36,073 nucleotides of DNA, taken from the NCBI GenBank assembly GCA_009377475.1, contig WHTY01000049.1, positions 1-36,073 of the forward strand, given 5' to 3'. Shown one piece after another: positions 7,894-17,244 of this stretch (its first letter is position 1; every line of letters begins with the position of its first letter). Made by a program: the position numbers and the translations under genes. Origin of the DNA: Actinophytocola sp. GTDB taxonomy: Bacteria; Actinomycetota; Actinomycetes; Mycobacteriales; Pseudonocardiaceae. The notes under the pieces are model-generated. The model was not told the DNA's origin, made no database searches, and was given only the letters and a program-made list of their open reading frames with translations.

Positions 7894-9341
7894 TCGAAGC
7901 TCACCTCCATCCCACGGTAGAGCGGCCCGACCAGCAGGCCGCCCCAGCCTGGGATGTCACTCGGGTGCGCGCCGGTCTGCACGCTGAGCAGCTCCGCGAT
8001 CAGAGCGCCCTCCTCGGGTGTGTTGGCCGGGTTCGCACTCGGCGCGCCCATTGGCGCCGAGCCGCCGGTTGACGAGCTGCCCCTGCCGCCAGGCGCGGTG
8101 CCAGGCGCGCACTCCCGGAGCCACGCCTGCGGCACCGGGTTGCCGAACGTGTTGATGGCGTCGCACGGCAGGCCCTCGCCGTCCAGCTCGGAGCGGGCGT
8201 CCGGCGGGCGCCTCGAGCCGTCGTCCAGATACAGGAAGCGGTACGGGTACGGGAACGGCCTCGGGATCTCCGGGTGGTGCGGATCGATGCACCACGGGCC
8301 CCGGTAGCCGCCCTCGCCCATGAAGTTGTACTTCGGCTCGTCCTGGCCCGGCTTGTACTCGCCTCGATTCGGCGTGATGTAGACCTTGGCCTGCAGGCCA
8401 GGCTTGTCCGTGCCCTTGCCGAACGCCTTGTTCAGCGTGGGCAGCGCGTCCGCCATCTGCCGCGTCACACAGGGGAACGACGGCGAGTACTTCGCCACGA
8501 GATCCAGCGTCGGCTGCGAGAGCTTGCCGACCCTGATGAAGTTGTTCTTGTTCGCGGCGAGGTAGGACTCCAGGTCCCGCGAGGCCGTGGTCACCGAGCT
8601 GTACACCGAGCTCAGTTGCTGTCGCTTCTCGACGAGCGTGCGCGCGCTGGTGCGGAAGTTGTCCAGCGTCCGCACGATGTCCGGGGTGACCTCGGAGAAG
8701 TTGTTCGAGAACTTGGCGAGCTGCTTGAACTGCTCCTTCAGCTGCGGCAGGTGCGGGTTGAGCTTGCCCATGTAGTCGCCGAGCTCGGACAGCGTCTTGC
8801 CCAGCTCCTCGCCCCTGCCGTCGAGGGCGGTGGACATCGCGGACAACGTGCTGTTCAGCTTCTGCGGCTGCACCGCGCGCAGCACAGGCAACAGCTTCTC
8901 GAACGACGCGCTGAGCTCGGTCGCGGTCTCGGTCCTGTCCTCCGGGATGACGTCGCCGTTGGACAGCGAAGGGCCGCTGGCGTCGTCGAACTCGAGCGAC
9001 ACGTAACGCTCACCGAACAACGTCTTCGGCAGCAGCCGCGCCGACGCTGATGCGGGCACCAGCTTGGCGTCCTCCGGGTTCAGCTTCAGCTCGAGCTCGG
9101 CGCCTTCCGACGTCGGCGTGATCTTGTTGACGTGACCGATGATCAGGCCGCGCACCTTGACGTCGGACTTGTGGCCGAGCTGGTTACCGACCTTGTCGGT
9201 CTTCAGGCTCACCGTGACGTACGGGGTGAAGGTGTTGTTGAACCCCGCGACGCTCAGCGCGACGCCCGCGATGACCAGCACGATGAAACCGACGCCGAGC
9301 AGCCTGCGCTTCAGCGTCGACACCGCACCACGTGCACTCAT
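7890..9341 (-). CDS. mceA: Mce family protein MceA
   Basis: 483 aa, the longest of the six. N-terminal helix about 15-33, MCE domain about 38-120 (SDVKVRGLIIGHVNKI; TLFGERYVSLEF), a helical section, and a long Pro/Gly-rich C-terminal domain containing YNFMGEGGYRGPWCID and a further cysteine pair, probably the surface-exposed cap. The start overlaps the yrbEB stop by 4 nt. In mycobacteria the A subunit heads the ring and has been linked to substrate choice between sterols and fatty acids. The sequence here does not reveal which. Confidence 0.9.
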   Translation of the reverse strand: MSARGAVSTLKRRLLGVGFIVLVIAGVALSVAGFNNTFTPYVTVSLKTDKVGNQLGHKSDVKVRGLIIGHVNKITPTSEGAELELKLNPEDAKLVPASASARLLPKTLFGERYVSLEFDDASGPSLSNGDVIPEDRTETATELSASFEKLLPVLRAVQPQKLNSTLSAMSTALDGRGEELGKTLSELGDYMGKLNPHLPQLKEQFKQLAKFSNNFSEVTPDIVRTLDNFRTSARTLVEKRQQLSSVYSSVTTASRDLESYLAANKNNFIRVGKLSQPTLDLVAKYSPSFPCVTRQMADALPTLNKAFGKGTDKPGLQAKVYITPNRGEYKPGQDEPKYNFMGEGGYRGPWCIDPHHPEIPRPFPYPYRFLYLDDGSRRPPDARSELDGEGLPCDAINTFGNPVPQAWLRECAPGTAPGGRGSSSTGGSAPMGAPSANPANTPEEGALIAELLSVQTGAHPSDIPGWGGLLVGPLYRGMEVSFE

Positions 9342-10186
9342 CCTGCGATCCTCACCGTTGTGTCAGTGCCCCAGATTCCGAAGCCGAGGAAGAAGTTGAC
9401 CAGCGCAACCACCACGATCGTCGTCTTCACTGCCTTGCCAACGGCGACACCGACACCGGCGGGGCCACCCGATGCCGTATATCCGTAGTAACAGTGCGAC
9501 ATGATGATGATGACGGCGAAAACCAAGACTTTCGCGAACGAGATGAACACGTCACCTTTGGGCAGGAACAGCTCGAAGTAGTGGTCGTAGGTCCCCGCCG
9601 ACTGGGCGTAGAAGACCACCACGATCAATCGCGACCCGACGTACGACGCGAGCAGGCCGATGATGTAGAGCGGGATGATCGCGATGAAGCCCGCGATGAT
9701 CCTGGTCGTGACAAGGAACGGCAGGCTTGGCACCGCCATGACCTCGACCGCGTCGATCTCCTCGGAGATCCGCATCGCGCCGAGCTGGGCGGTGAAACCC
9801 GCGCCGACCGTCGCGGACAGCGCCAGACCGGCGACCAGCGGCGCGACCTCGCGGGTGTTGATGTAGGCCGAGGCGAACCCGGACAGCGCGGCGGCGCCGA
9901 TCTGGTCCAGCCCGGCGTAACCCTGCAAGCCGACGACGATGCCGACGAACAGCGTCATGCCGAGCATGACGCCGACGGTGCCGCCGATGACGGCGAGCGC
10001 GCCCGTGCCGAAGAACGTCTCGGCGAGGATGCGGAGCACTTCCTTGGTGTAATGCACCAGCGTGCGTGGTACCCAGCCGAGCGCGCGGACGTAGAACGAG
10101 AGCTGGTCGCCGAGGTCGTCCAGCTTGGCCAGCGGGGCGTTGACCGCCCTCTTGGAGTTTCGGGTGAGGGTGTTCAGCATCGACAT
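9338..10186 (-). CDS. yrbEB: Mce permease YrbEB (MlaE-like)
   Basis: 282 aa integral membrane protein with five to six helices. It carries the MlaE/YrbE motif in the middle (GAGFTAQLGAMRISEEIDAV), the coupling segment that contacts the ATPase. An amphipathic N-terminal region of about 45 residues precedes the first helix. Its start lies 7 nt after the yrbEA stop. With YrbEA it forms the inner-membrane permease dimer on which the MceA-F tube stands. Confidence 0.93.
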   Translation of the reverse strand: MSMLNTLTRNSKRAVNAPLAKLDDLGDQLSFYVRALGWVPRTLVHYTKEVLRILAETFFGTGALAVIGGTVGVMLGMTLFVGIVVGLQGYAGLDQIGAAALSGFASAYINTREVAPLVAGLALSATVGAGFTAQLGAMRISEEIDAVEVMAVPSLPFLVTTRIIAGFIAIIPLYIIGLLASYVGSRLIVVVFYAQSAGTYDHYFELFLPKGDVFISFAKVLVFAVIIIMSHCYYGYTASGGPAGVGVAVGKAVKTTIVVVALVNFFLGFGIWGTDTTVRIAG

Positions 10187-10193
10187 CGGCGGC

Positions 10194-10985
10194 TCACCCC
10201 GTCTTCGGCGGCACGACCGTCAGGTACACGGCCGTCAGGATGAAGTTGATGAAGAACAGGAGCAAGAAGGTGATGACGACGGACTGGTTGACCGCGTCAC
10301 CGACGCCCTTCGGACCAGGCGGCGGGTTCAGACCCCGGTAGCAGGCGACGACGCCAGCCATGAAGCCGAACAGGATGGCCTTGATCTCACTGATCCACAG
10401 GTCGGGCAGCTGCGCCAGCGCCGAGAAGCTAGCGAGGTACGCGCCAGGCGTGCCGTCCTGCAGGATGACGTTGAAGAAGTACCCGCCGAGCACACCGACC
10501 ACGCTGACGACGCCGTTGAGCAGCATCGCGACCAACATGCACGCCAGCACCCTCGGCACGACAAGACGTTGCACGGCGGAGACACCGAGCACTTCCATCG
10601 CGTCGATCTCCTCGCGGATGGTCCGCGCGCCGATGTCGGCGCAGATCGCGGCACCCGCGGCACCGGCGACGATCAGCGCGGTCACGATCGGCGACGCCTG
10701 CTGGATGATGGCGAGCACGCTGACGGCGCCGGTGAACGACTCCGCACCGAGCTGGCTGACCAGCGAGCCGAGCTGCAGCGAGACGACCGCGCCGAACGGG
10801 ATCGACACCAGCATCGTCGGCAGGATCGACACCCCTGCGATGAACCACGCCTGCTGGATGAACTCCCGCGACTGGAAGGGCCGCTGAAAGGTCAGCCGGA
10901 TGACGTCGAGGCCGAGCGCGAACAACCGGCCGGTTTGCTCCAGCATTCCCCTGCCGGGGAACTTGACAGCTGTCGTCGCCGTCAC
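10194..10985 (-). CDS. yrbEA: Mce permease YrbEA (MlaE-like)
   Basis: 263 aa, multi-spanning. The conserved coupling motif reads CADIGARTIREEIDAMEVLG. Start is a GTG overlapping the stop of the ATPase gene as GTGA (10985-10982), so translation is probably coupled to MceG. First permease gene of the operon, working as a heterodimer with YrbEB. Confidence 0.93.
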   Translation of the reverse strand: MTATTAVKFPGRGMLEQTGRLFALGLDVIRLTFQRPFQSREFIQQAWFIAGVSILPTMLVSIPFGAVVSLQLGSLVSQLGAESFTGAVSVLAIIQQASPIVTALIVAGAAGAAICADIGARTIREEIDAMEVLGVSAVQRLVVPRVLACMLVAMLLNGVVSVVGVLGGYFFNVILQDGTPGAYLASFSALAQLPDLWISEIKAILFGFMAGVVACYRGLNPPPGPKGVGDAVNQSVVITFLLLFFINFILTAVYLTVVPPKTG

Positions 10986-12145
10986 CTGGCACCACCCTGC
11001 CCAGGGGGTGTCTCGCCGGACGCGCGCAGTTGCTCAGCGGTGCCCCAGCCCTGGTTCGGGAGCTGCGCGACCTGGTCAGCGGGCAGTTGGCCCTGGCTCG
11101 ACTGCGGCGAACCGGCGTGCCGCGCGCCAGCGGGCGCGTGCGGGCGGACGCCGTAGTGCCGCTGTTCCTCGGGCGACAGCGACTCGATGATGCCCTCCTG
11201 GGCGGCGGGCGGCAGCGTGTGCAGGATCCGCATGACGCGGTCCTTACGGCGGCGCTCGCCCTTGCGCTCCGGCAGGCCGGGCGTCGGCAGGATCTGCGGG
11301 ACGACGCCTCGGACGTCCTCGGTGCCGCCGTGGTGGTGACCGGCCTCGGCCATCGCCTGCTCGGCAGCCATCTGCGCGGTGTCCTTCTCCTCGGACATGC
11401 CGATCGGGCCGAGCCGCTTGCCGTTGAGGAACTGCTCCACCACCGGCTCTTCGGAGGTCAGCAGCACCTCGCGCGGCCCGAACATGGTCAGTTCCTTGCG
11501 GAACAGCATGCCGAGGTTGTCCGGCAGGGTGCGCGCCAGGTTGATGTTGTGGGTGACGACCAGGATCGTCGCGTCGATCTGCGTATTCAGGTCGATCAGC
11601 AACTGCGATAGGTAGGCGGTGCGGACGGGGTCGAGACCGGAGTCCGGCTCATCGCAGAGGATGATCTCCGGGTCAAGCACCAGCGCCCTGGCCAGACCGG
11701 CACGTTTGCGCATACCGCCGGAGATCTCGCCTGGCAGCTTGCCCTCCGCGCCCTTGAGGCCGGTCATCTCCAGCTTCTCGAGCACGATCCGCTTGATCTC
11801 GGACTCGGACTTTTTCGTGTGCTCGCGCAGCGGGAAGGCCACGTTGTCGTACAGGTTCATCGACCCGAACAACGCACCGTCCTGAAACAGCACACCGAAC
11901 AATTTGCGGGTTTCGTACAGTTCCCGCTCACTGCACTGGACGATGTCCACGCCGTTGATGACGCATTTGCCGGAGTCCGGCCGAAGCAGGCCGATCATCG
12001 ACTTCAGGAACACCGACTTCCCGGTACCCGACGGGCCAAGCATCGCCGACACCTCGCCCGGCGGCAGGGTCAGCGTCACGTCACGCCAGATGGCTTGACT
12101 TCCGAAGGACTTGGTCAACCCCTCGACGACCACCTCGGCACCCAT
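10982..12145 (-). CDS. mceG: Mce importer ATPase MceG (Mkl)
   Basis: 387 aa ABC ATPase. Walker A is GPSGTGKS (residues 37-44). The signature reads SGGMRKR and Walker B is ILCDEPDSGLD. A switch His lies in VVTHN. The nucleotide-binding part ends near 245; a long C-terminal extension rich in Gln, Gly and Pro follows, as in mycobacterial MceG/Mkl, where the tail is needed for stability. An AGGAGG site lies 4 nt before the ATG. In mycobacteria mkl is also near rplJ-rplL, but apart from the mce loci it serves. Here it heads a complete mce operon, so it powers at least this importer. Paralogous mce operons elsewhere may share it. Confidence 0.94.
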   Translation of the reverse strand: MGAEVVVEGLTKSFGSQAIWRDVTLTLPPGEVSAMLGPSGTGKSVFLKSMIGLLRPDSGKCVINGVDIVQCSERELYETRKLFGVLFQDGALFGSMNLYDNVAFPLREHTKKSESEIKRIVLEKLEMTGLKGAEGKLPGEISGGMRKRAGLARALVLDPEIILCDEPDSGLDPVRTAYLSQLLIDLNTQIDATILVVTHNINLARTLPDNLGMLFRKELTMFGPREVLLTSEEPVVEQFLNGKRLGPIGMSEEKDTAQMAAEQAMAEAGHHHGGTEDVRGVVPQILPTPGLPERKGERRRKDRVMRILHTLPPAAQEGIIESLSPEEQRHYGVRPHAPAGARHAGSPQSSQGQLPADQVAQLPNQGWGTAEQLRASGETPPGQGGAR

Positions 12146-12207
12146 CGGACCTCCTGGATCTGTTTACGTTGAGTTCACCGGTCCACCGGCACTCGGCGGC
12201 AGCGCAT

Positions 12208-12245
12208 ACGAATGAACGTCAGGTCCCCTTCATTCGTCCAACGAA
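12208..12245. promoter_or_regulatory. Nested inverted repeats upstream of the mce operon (operator candidate)
   Basis: ACGAATGAA at 12208-12216 is the exact reverse complement of TTCATTCGT at 12229-12237 (12-nt spacer). The right arm also takes part in a second palindrome, TTCGT-CCA-ACGAA (12233-12245). The cluster lies 63-100 nt before the mceG start in an otherwise gene-free stretch (12146-12390). Such nested arms suit a dimeric TetR- or GntR-type repressor. No regulator gene for it is in the window. No clear -35/-10 pair was found next to it. Confidence 0.45.
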
Positions 12246-12390
12246 CCTTGGTGAGACAGGTTACTCAAGAGTCATAAGATTTTCTGCTGCGGGTCTGTTG
12301 TCTTCCTCACGACATGATCCATGCGGAACGTACCTTGCGCGTGGCACAGGTCATACAGATGTTACTCACCTGGGATGCCCCAGACGCAGC

Positions 12391-12423
12391 AACGGGCAGC
12401 CATCCGGTGGATGACTGCCCGTT
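12391..12423 (-). terminator. Hairpin terminator behind rplL
   Basis: Arms 12391-12405 and 12409-12423 pair over 15 bp with a 3-nt nominal loop. The single mismatch (12400 with 12414) is G-U in the minus-strand transcript but C-A in the plus one, which marks it as a minus-strand RNA structure. It lies 60 nt past the rplL stop. Confidence 0.7.
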
Positions 12424-12483
12424 ACGCCGACTATGTGCGCTACTGCGGATGTGTTAACAACGGCAGGCCGCACGCCGGAAGTG

Positions 12484-12873
12484 CTACTTGACGGTGATCT
12501 TCGCGCCAGCGGCTTCCAGCTTCTCCTTGGCCGCCTCGGCGGCGTCCTTGTCGACCTTCTCCAGGATCGCCTTCGGGGCGCCCTCGACGAGCTCCTTGGC
12601 CTCCTTCAGGCCGAGACCGGAGACGACCTCACGGACGACCTTGATGACCTGGATCTTCTTGTCGCCAGCGCCCTCGAGGACGACGTCGAACTCGTCCTGC
12701 TCCTCAGCTGCCTCCTCGGCACCGCCTGCGGCGGGGGCCGCGGAGACGGCGGCGACGGGGGCGGCCGCGGAGACGTCGAAGGTCTCCTCGAACGCCTTGA
12801 CGAACTCGGACAGCTCGATCAGGGTCAGCTCCTTGAACGCGTCAAGCAGCTCGTCGGTGCTCAGCTTGGCCAT
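12484..12873 (-). CDS. rplL: 50S ribosomal protein L7/L12
   Basis: 129 aa. N-terminal dimerisation helices ([20 protein letters not shown]), an Ala/Gly/Glu-rich hinge around residues 40-60, then the conserved C-terminal domain ([20 protein letters not shown], ending in AGAKITVK) that recruits translation GTPases. AAGGAG precedes the ATG. It forms the ribosomal stalk on L10 and is cotranscribed with rplJ 66 nt upstream. Confidence 0.98.
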   Translation of the reverse strand: MAKLSTDELLDAFKELTLIELSEFVKAFEETFDVSAAAPVAAVSAAPAAGGAEEAAEEQDEFDVVLEGAGDKKIQVIKVVREVVSGLGLKEAKELVEGAPKAILEKVDKDAAEAAKEKLEAAGAKITVK

Positions 12874-12939
12874 GATGGCTCCTTGGTGTGGTGTGGTTGT
12901 GATGGTGGTGATTGCTCAGCTCTTGGCCGGTGCTCGGCG

Positions 12940-13467
12940 TCAGGAGCCCGCTTCTTCCTTGCGCTTGTCTTCCAGCGCCTTGGCGAGTCGGGCGACCTGC
13001 GAGCCAGGCTCCGCGAACATCCGTGCCGCTTCGGACAACTTCGCCTTGAACGCACCGGCTGCCTGGGAAAGCAGCACCTCGCGGCTCTCAAGGTCGGCGA
13101 GCTTGTTGACCATCTCAGGTGAGATGGGCCGGCCGTCCATGTAGCCGCCCTTGATGACGAGGGCGTTGTTGTCCTTCGAGAACTTCTTGAGCACCTTCGC
13201 CGCTTCGACCGGCTCATCATCAATGAAGGTGATGGCGGTCGGACCGATGAAGAGGTGGTCAAGACCCTCGACGCCAGCGTCCTCAGCGGCACGCTTGACG
13301 AGGGTGTTCTTCGCGACCCGGTATTTGGCGCCAGAGCCGAGAGCGCGACGCAGCTCGGAGAGCTGGGAAACGGAGAGGCCGGTGTACTCAGTGATCACGG
13401 CTGCCGAGCTGTTGCGGAACCTGTCCGCGATCTCGGCGACGGCCGCCACCTTGTTTGGCTTCGCCAT
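12940..13467 (-). CDS. rplJ: 50S ribosomal protein L10
   Basis: 175 aa from the ATG at 13467 ([17 protein letters not shown]), with GGAGGAGG at a normal distance. The open frame runs further upstream but that part overlaps the RNA leader and is not L10-like. L10 anchors L7/L12 dimers to the 23S rRNA through its C-terminal helix. It also represses its own operon by binding the leader when in excess, as known in other bacteria. Confidence 0.97.
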   Translation of the reverse strand: MAKPNKVAAVAEIADRFRNSSAAVITEYTGLSVSQLSELRRALGSGAKYRVAKNTLVKRAAEDAGVEGLDHLFIGPTAITFIDDEPVEAAKVLKKFSKDNNALVIKGGYMDGRPISPEMVNKLADLESREVLLSQAAGAFKAKLSEAARMFAEPGSQVARLAKALEDKRKEEAGS

Positions 13468-13669
13468 GTGTCGCCTCCTCCCATCTCTGTTAGCTGGTGA
13501 CCGTGGCGGTTCCCGGCCCAGAGACGACAAAACGCCCTGCGCAAGGGGCGCGGGGCGTTGTGACACACACTGGTGACGAGCCTCGTTCCTCCTGCGCAGG
13601 CCGCCCGCGCTGCGGGGCCTTCGTCATGGGCGCCGGGGCCCATGAGACCAGCGGTCTTCGGTAGAACCA
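13468..13669 (-). ncRNA. L10 leader (autoregulatory rplJ 5' UTR)
   Basis: About 200 nt between the probable start site and rplJ hold several stems: CATGGGC/GCCCATG (13625-13644), a GC-rich central stem near 13590-13620, and AACGCCC/GGGCGTT (13531-13559). On the minus strand the last one is followed by TTTTG and could be an attenuator 64 nt before rplJ. Position and architecture match the L10-leader family, bound by the L10-(L7/L12) complex. A covariance search was not possible. Confidence 0.6.
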
Positions 13670-13675
13670 TCGAGA

Positions 13676-13704
13676 AGTCTACGACAGCGGTCTTCGGCGG
13701 CGAC
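13676..13704 (-). promoter_or_regulatory. Probable rplJ-rplL promoter
   Basis: TAGACT at 13681-13676 on the minus strand is a good -10. The hexamer 17 nt upstream (GTCGCC) is a poor -35. A 13-nt sequence, CAGCGGTCTTCGG on the plus strand, occurs at 13685-13697 (in the spacer) and again at 13649-13661 (start of the leader). Confidence 0.4.
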
Positions 13705-13733
13705 GCGCGGGTACCCGCTGGTGACGATCCGGC

Positions 13734-14690
13734 ATGATGGGAGCCGTGGCAGAACGGCGTCAGGAGAACACGCAGGACGACGGCACGACACCACCCGACG
13801 GCGGTGGCGTCGTGGGTGACGACGCTGGCGACGGTGTCGAGGCGGGCGGCGCGAACCTGCCCGCCCGCAGACCGGACGCCTCACCTGCGGAAACCTCCCC
13901 CGATCCTGGGCCAGAGCTTGGTTCGGAGCTGTCCTCCCGGTCGCCGTCCGAACTGCTCAGCGACGAGGAGCTGCGGCAGTTCCGCGAGTTCCAAGAGTTC
14001 CAGCGGTTCCGGGAGTTCCAAGCCGAGCACGGCGAACTGCCGCCAGCCGACGCTGGCGAAGCTCAGCCGTCCGGGTGGCGTGACCGGGTACCCGCCTGGC
14101 TGACCGCGCTCGGCGGCAAGCTGCTCACGGCAGCGCTGATTCTCCTCGCCGTCGCGGCGGGCGCGGCGTGGGCGATCAACCACTACCTCGGCGGCTCGGA
14201 CGCCCCCTCCAGCGCCGAACTCGCCGAGCAGGGCGGCAAGAAAGCCGAAGCCACCAAGCTCTACGCCAGCGATCCGTACGAAGCCGTGCGAAGGGTGTAC
14301 GACCACATCGCGCAAGCCGATCCGGACACCGGAAAACCAGAAGTCGAGAAGGTGTGCCTGCGGTTCGACGAGGCGGCTCGCGCGCGATTCGCCAGCAACC
14401 TGAGCTACGCGTCATGCGAACAAGCCGTATTCGGCGTCAACGCGAAGGTCACGGACGTCAACGACTACGCGGAGTCCATGCCGTCGTGGGTCAGCGACCC
14501 GGTCACGACGGACAGCGTGCGAGTGAGTTCGTGCGGGGACAGCCTCGAAGGTGTGATCCATGGCGGACCTGCGCTGGGGACGTTCATCGTGACGAAGATT
14601 CCCGACGCGAAGGGCGAGCAGTGGCTCATCACCGGACACGAACCGGGGCCACGGACCTGCCCGAAGCCAAAGCGCACCGCACCGAACTAG
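13734..14690 (+). CDS. Hypothetical single-pass membrane protein
   Basis: 318 aa, no family recognised. Residues 1-75 are acidic and low in complexity. Residues 80-100 repeat the FREFQ pattern (helix, possibly coiled coil). One membrane helix spans about 130-148. The outer domain (about 155-310) contains conserved-looking cysteines (KVCLRF, SYASCEQ, SSCGD, RTCPKPK) and may be disulfide-bonded. The arrangement (tail inside, globular domain outside) recalls Mce-associated proteins but the closing DGEWKI motif is missing. The start is uncertain: ATG at 13734 or 13737, or GTG at 13746. Divergent from rplJ and convergent with rplA, so probably its own transcript. Confidence 0.75.
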   Translation: MMGAVAERRQENTQDDGTTPPDGGGVVGDDAGDGVEAGGANLPARRPDASPAETSPDPGPELGSELSSRSPSELLSDEELRQFREFQEFQRFREFQAEHGELPPADAGEAQPSGWRDRVPAWLTALGGKLLTAALILLAVAAGAAWAINHYLGGSDAPSSAELAEQGGKKAEATKLYASDPYEAVRRVYDHIAQADPDTGKPEVEKVCLRFDEAARARFASNLSYASCEQAVFGVNAKVTDVNDYAESMPSWVSDPVTTDSVRVSSCGDSLEGVIHGGPALGTFIVTKIPDAKGEQWLITGHEPGPRTCPKPKRTAPN

Positions 14691-14733
14691 CGAAAGATCC
14701 GCCTTAGGCGCGAGTCCTGACTTACAGTGCCGC

Positions 14734-14828
14734 GAGTCCCGCGCTCCGGTGCCGCATGATCCGACGTCTGGTGCGCGAGTTTTGGCTCCCGGGCGTACGA
14801 GTTCCGCGCTCCGGTGCCCCATGATCCG
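14734..14828. repeat. Two direct copies of a 30-nt intergenic repeat
   Basis: 14734-14763 and 14799-14828 agree at 28 of 30 positions (core CGCGCTCCGGTGCC, then CATGATCCG). Shorter echoes such as GCGCGAGT and GACTCGCG surround them up to about 14930. The 14691-14963 gap has no credible gene on either strand. It looks like a decayed or dispersed intergenic repeat family between the convergent genes. Confidence 0.6.
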
Positions 14829-14963
14829 CCTGCCCGTACGCCGACGGTGCAGCTCGGCGCGCACAAGGTGAAACTCGGCCGGATTTGGGTGTGACTCGCG
14901 GCGAACAGGGTGTGACTCGCGCGGCGCGGCGGACCGGAGCACGCACCTGCGGCGCACAAAAAC

Positions 14964-14998
14964 GTGGCGCCCGGTGCAGTGGGTGCACCGGGCGCCAC
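14964..14998 (-). terminator. Rho-independent terminator of rplK-rplA
   Basis: A perfect 15-bp stem (14964-14978 with 14984-14998) with a 5-nt loop is followed on the minus strand by GTTTTTG. It begins 26 nt beyond the rplA stop. Confidence 0.88.
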
Positions 14999-15023
14999 GG
15001 AGTTCGTCGGCGGGCTGAAGCCC

Positions 15024-15737
15024 TTACGCCTCCGCTTCCAGCAGGTTGCGGGTGCGAGCGGGGTCGACCGGGATGCCGGGGCCCATCGTCGTCGTGAAGG
15101 TGATCTTCTTGAGGAAGCGGCCCTTCGCGGCGGACGGCTTGGCACGCAGCACCTCGTCCAGCGCGGCGGCGTAGTTCTCGACCAGCTTCTCCGGCTCGAA
15201 CGAGGCCTTGCCGATGATCATGTGCAGGTTCGCCTGCTTGTCGACCCGGAAGCTCACCTTGCCGCCCTTGATGTCGGCGACGGCCTTGGCGATGTTCGGC
15301 GTCACCGTGCCGGTCTTCGGGTTCGGCATCAGGCCACGCGGTCCGAGGATGCGGGCGATCTTACCCACCTTGGCCATCTGGTCCGGCGTTGCGATCGCGG
15401 CGTCGAAGTCGAGCCAGCCACCCTGGATGCGCTCGATCAACTCGTCGGAGCCAGCCACGTCAGCACCGGCGGCCTCGGCCTCAGCGACCTTGTCACCGGA
15501 AGTGAAAACAATGACGCGGACGGTCTTACCCGTACCGTGCGGCAGGTTCACGGTGCCGCGGACCATCTGGTCGGCCTTACGGGGGTCAACGCCGAGCCGC
15601 ATCGCGACCTCGACGGTGGCGTCCATCTTGACCTTGGAGGTCTCCTTGGCGAGCTTGATCGCGTCGAGCGGCGCGTACAGCCGGTCGCGGTCGATCAGCT
15701 CGGCGGCCTGACGGTAGGCCTTGCTGCGCTTGGTCAT
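15024..15737 (-). CDS. rplA: 50S ribosomal protein L1
   Basis: 237 aa, full length. The L1 signature is clear ([20 protein letters not shown], then GTVT), and the N-terminus [16 protein letters not shown] is typical for actinobacteria. L1 builds the mobile L1 stalk on 23S rRNA that moves deacylated tRNA out of the E site. Cotranscribed with rplK 99 nt upstream and closed by a strong terminator. Confidence 0.98.
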   Translation of the reverse strand: MTKRSKAYRQAAELIDRDRLYAPLDAIKLAKETSKVKMDATVEVAMRLGVDPRKADQMVRGTVNLPHGTGKTVRVIVFTSGDKVAEAEAAGADVAGSDELIERIQGGWLDFDAAIATPDQMAKVGKIARILGPRGLMPNPKTGTVTPNIAKAVADIKGGKVSFRVDKQANLHMIIGKASFEPEKLVENYAAALDEVLRAKPSAAKGRFLKKITFTTTMGPGIPVDPARTRNLLEAEA

Positions 15738-15836
15738 GCTCTGTCCTTACGTTGCTTGTGGATCAGGTGTGGTTGTCGTGAGCCAGCGCCTGGCTCTCCC
15801 ACGGCGTGCGCTAGGCGACTAGCGCACCTCGGAACT

Positions 15837-16271
15837 TCAGTCCTCGACGGTCAGGCCCATGGACCGCGCCGTACCGGCGATGATCTTCGCGGCCTGGTCG
15901 ACGTCGTAGGCGTTGAGGTCAGTCTTCTTGGTCTCGGCGATCTCCTTGACCTGGTCCCAGCTGACCTTGCCGACCTTGGTCTTGTGCGGCTCGCCGGAGC
16001 CCTTGTCGACGCCAGCCGCCTTGAGCAGCAGCTTCGCGGCGGGCGGCGTCTTCAGCTTGAAGTCGAACGACCGGTCTTCGAAGACCGAGATCTCGACCGG
16101 CACCACATTGCCGCGCTGCGACTCGGTCGCGGCGTTGTAGGCCTTGCAGAACTCCATGATGTTGACGCCGTGCTGACCCAGCGCGGGGCCGACCGGCGGC
16201 GCAGGGTTCGCCTGCCCTGCGGCGATCTGCAGCTTGATGATCGCTGCAAGCTTCTTCTTCTTGGGTGGCAT
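15837..16271 (-). CDS. rplK: 50S ribosomal protein L11
   Basis: 144 aa. The N-terminal domain has the Pro-rich [20 protein letters not shown] segment bound by thiopeptides. The C-terminal rRNA-binding domain ends in [20 protein letters not shown] precedes the ATG. L11 shapes the GTPase-associated centre of 23S rRNA. Confidence 0.98.
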   Translation of the reverse strand: MPPKKKKLAAIIKLQIAAGQANPAPPVGPALGQHGVNIMEFCKAYNAATESQRGNVVPVEISVFEDRSFDFKLKTPPAAKLLLKAAGVDKGSGEPHKTKVGKVSWDQVKEIAETKKTDLNAYDVDQAAKIIAGTARSMGLTVED

Positions 16272-16331
16272 TCTCGTTTCCTGTTCACTGATGACTTACC
16301 GGGCGCCCTGCCAGCGTCCCGGCGTTCTGGA

Positions 16332-16378
16332 CCTGCGGGACCTCCCCTCCCCACATTCGGGAAGGCGTGCCCCGCAGG
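16332..16378 (-). terminator. Hairpin between nusG and rplK
   Basis: CCTGCGGG (16332-16339) pairs with CCCGCAGG (16371-16378) directly behind the nusG stop, with a possible inner stem. No T-tract follows, so it may be a partial terminator or a processing site that sets the nusG to rplK ratio. Confidence 0.4.
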
Positions 16379-16379
16379 A

Positions 16380-17189
<810 letters not shown>

Positions 17190-17244
17190 TCAATCTCTCG
17201 CATGCGGTTGCACCCCTATCGTGCGGCACCGCGCCCGTACGCGC

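Noticed and set aside
12940..13566. Longer L10 with 33 extra N-terminal residues
   Set aside because: The extension comes from the structured leader; the ATG at 13467 has a strong ribosome binding site and the usual L10 start.
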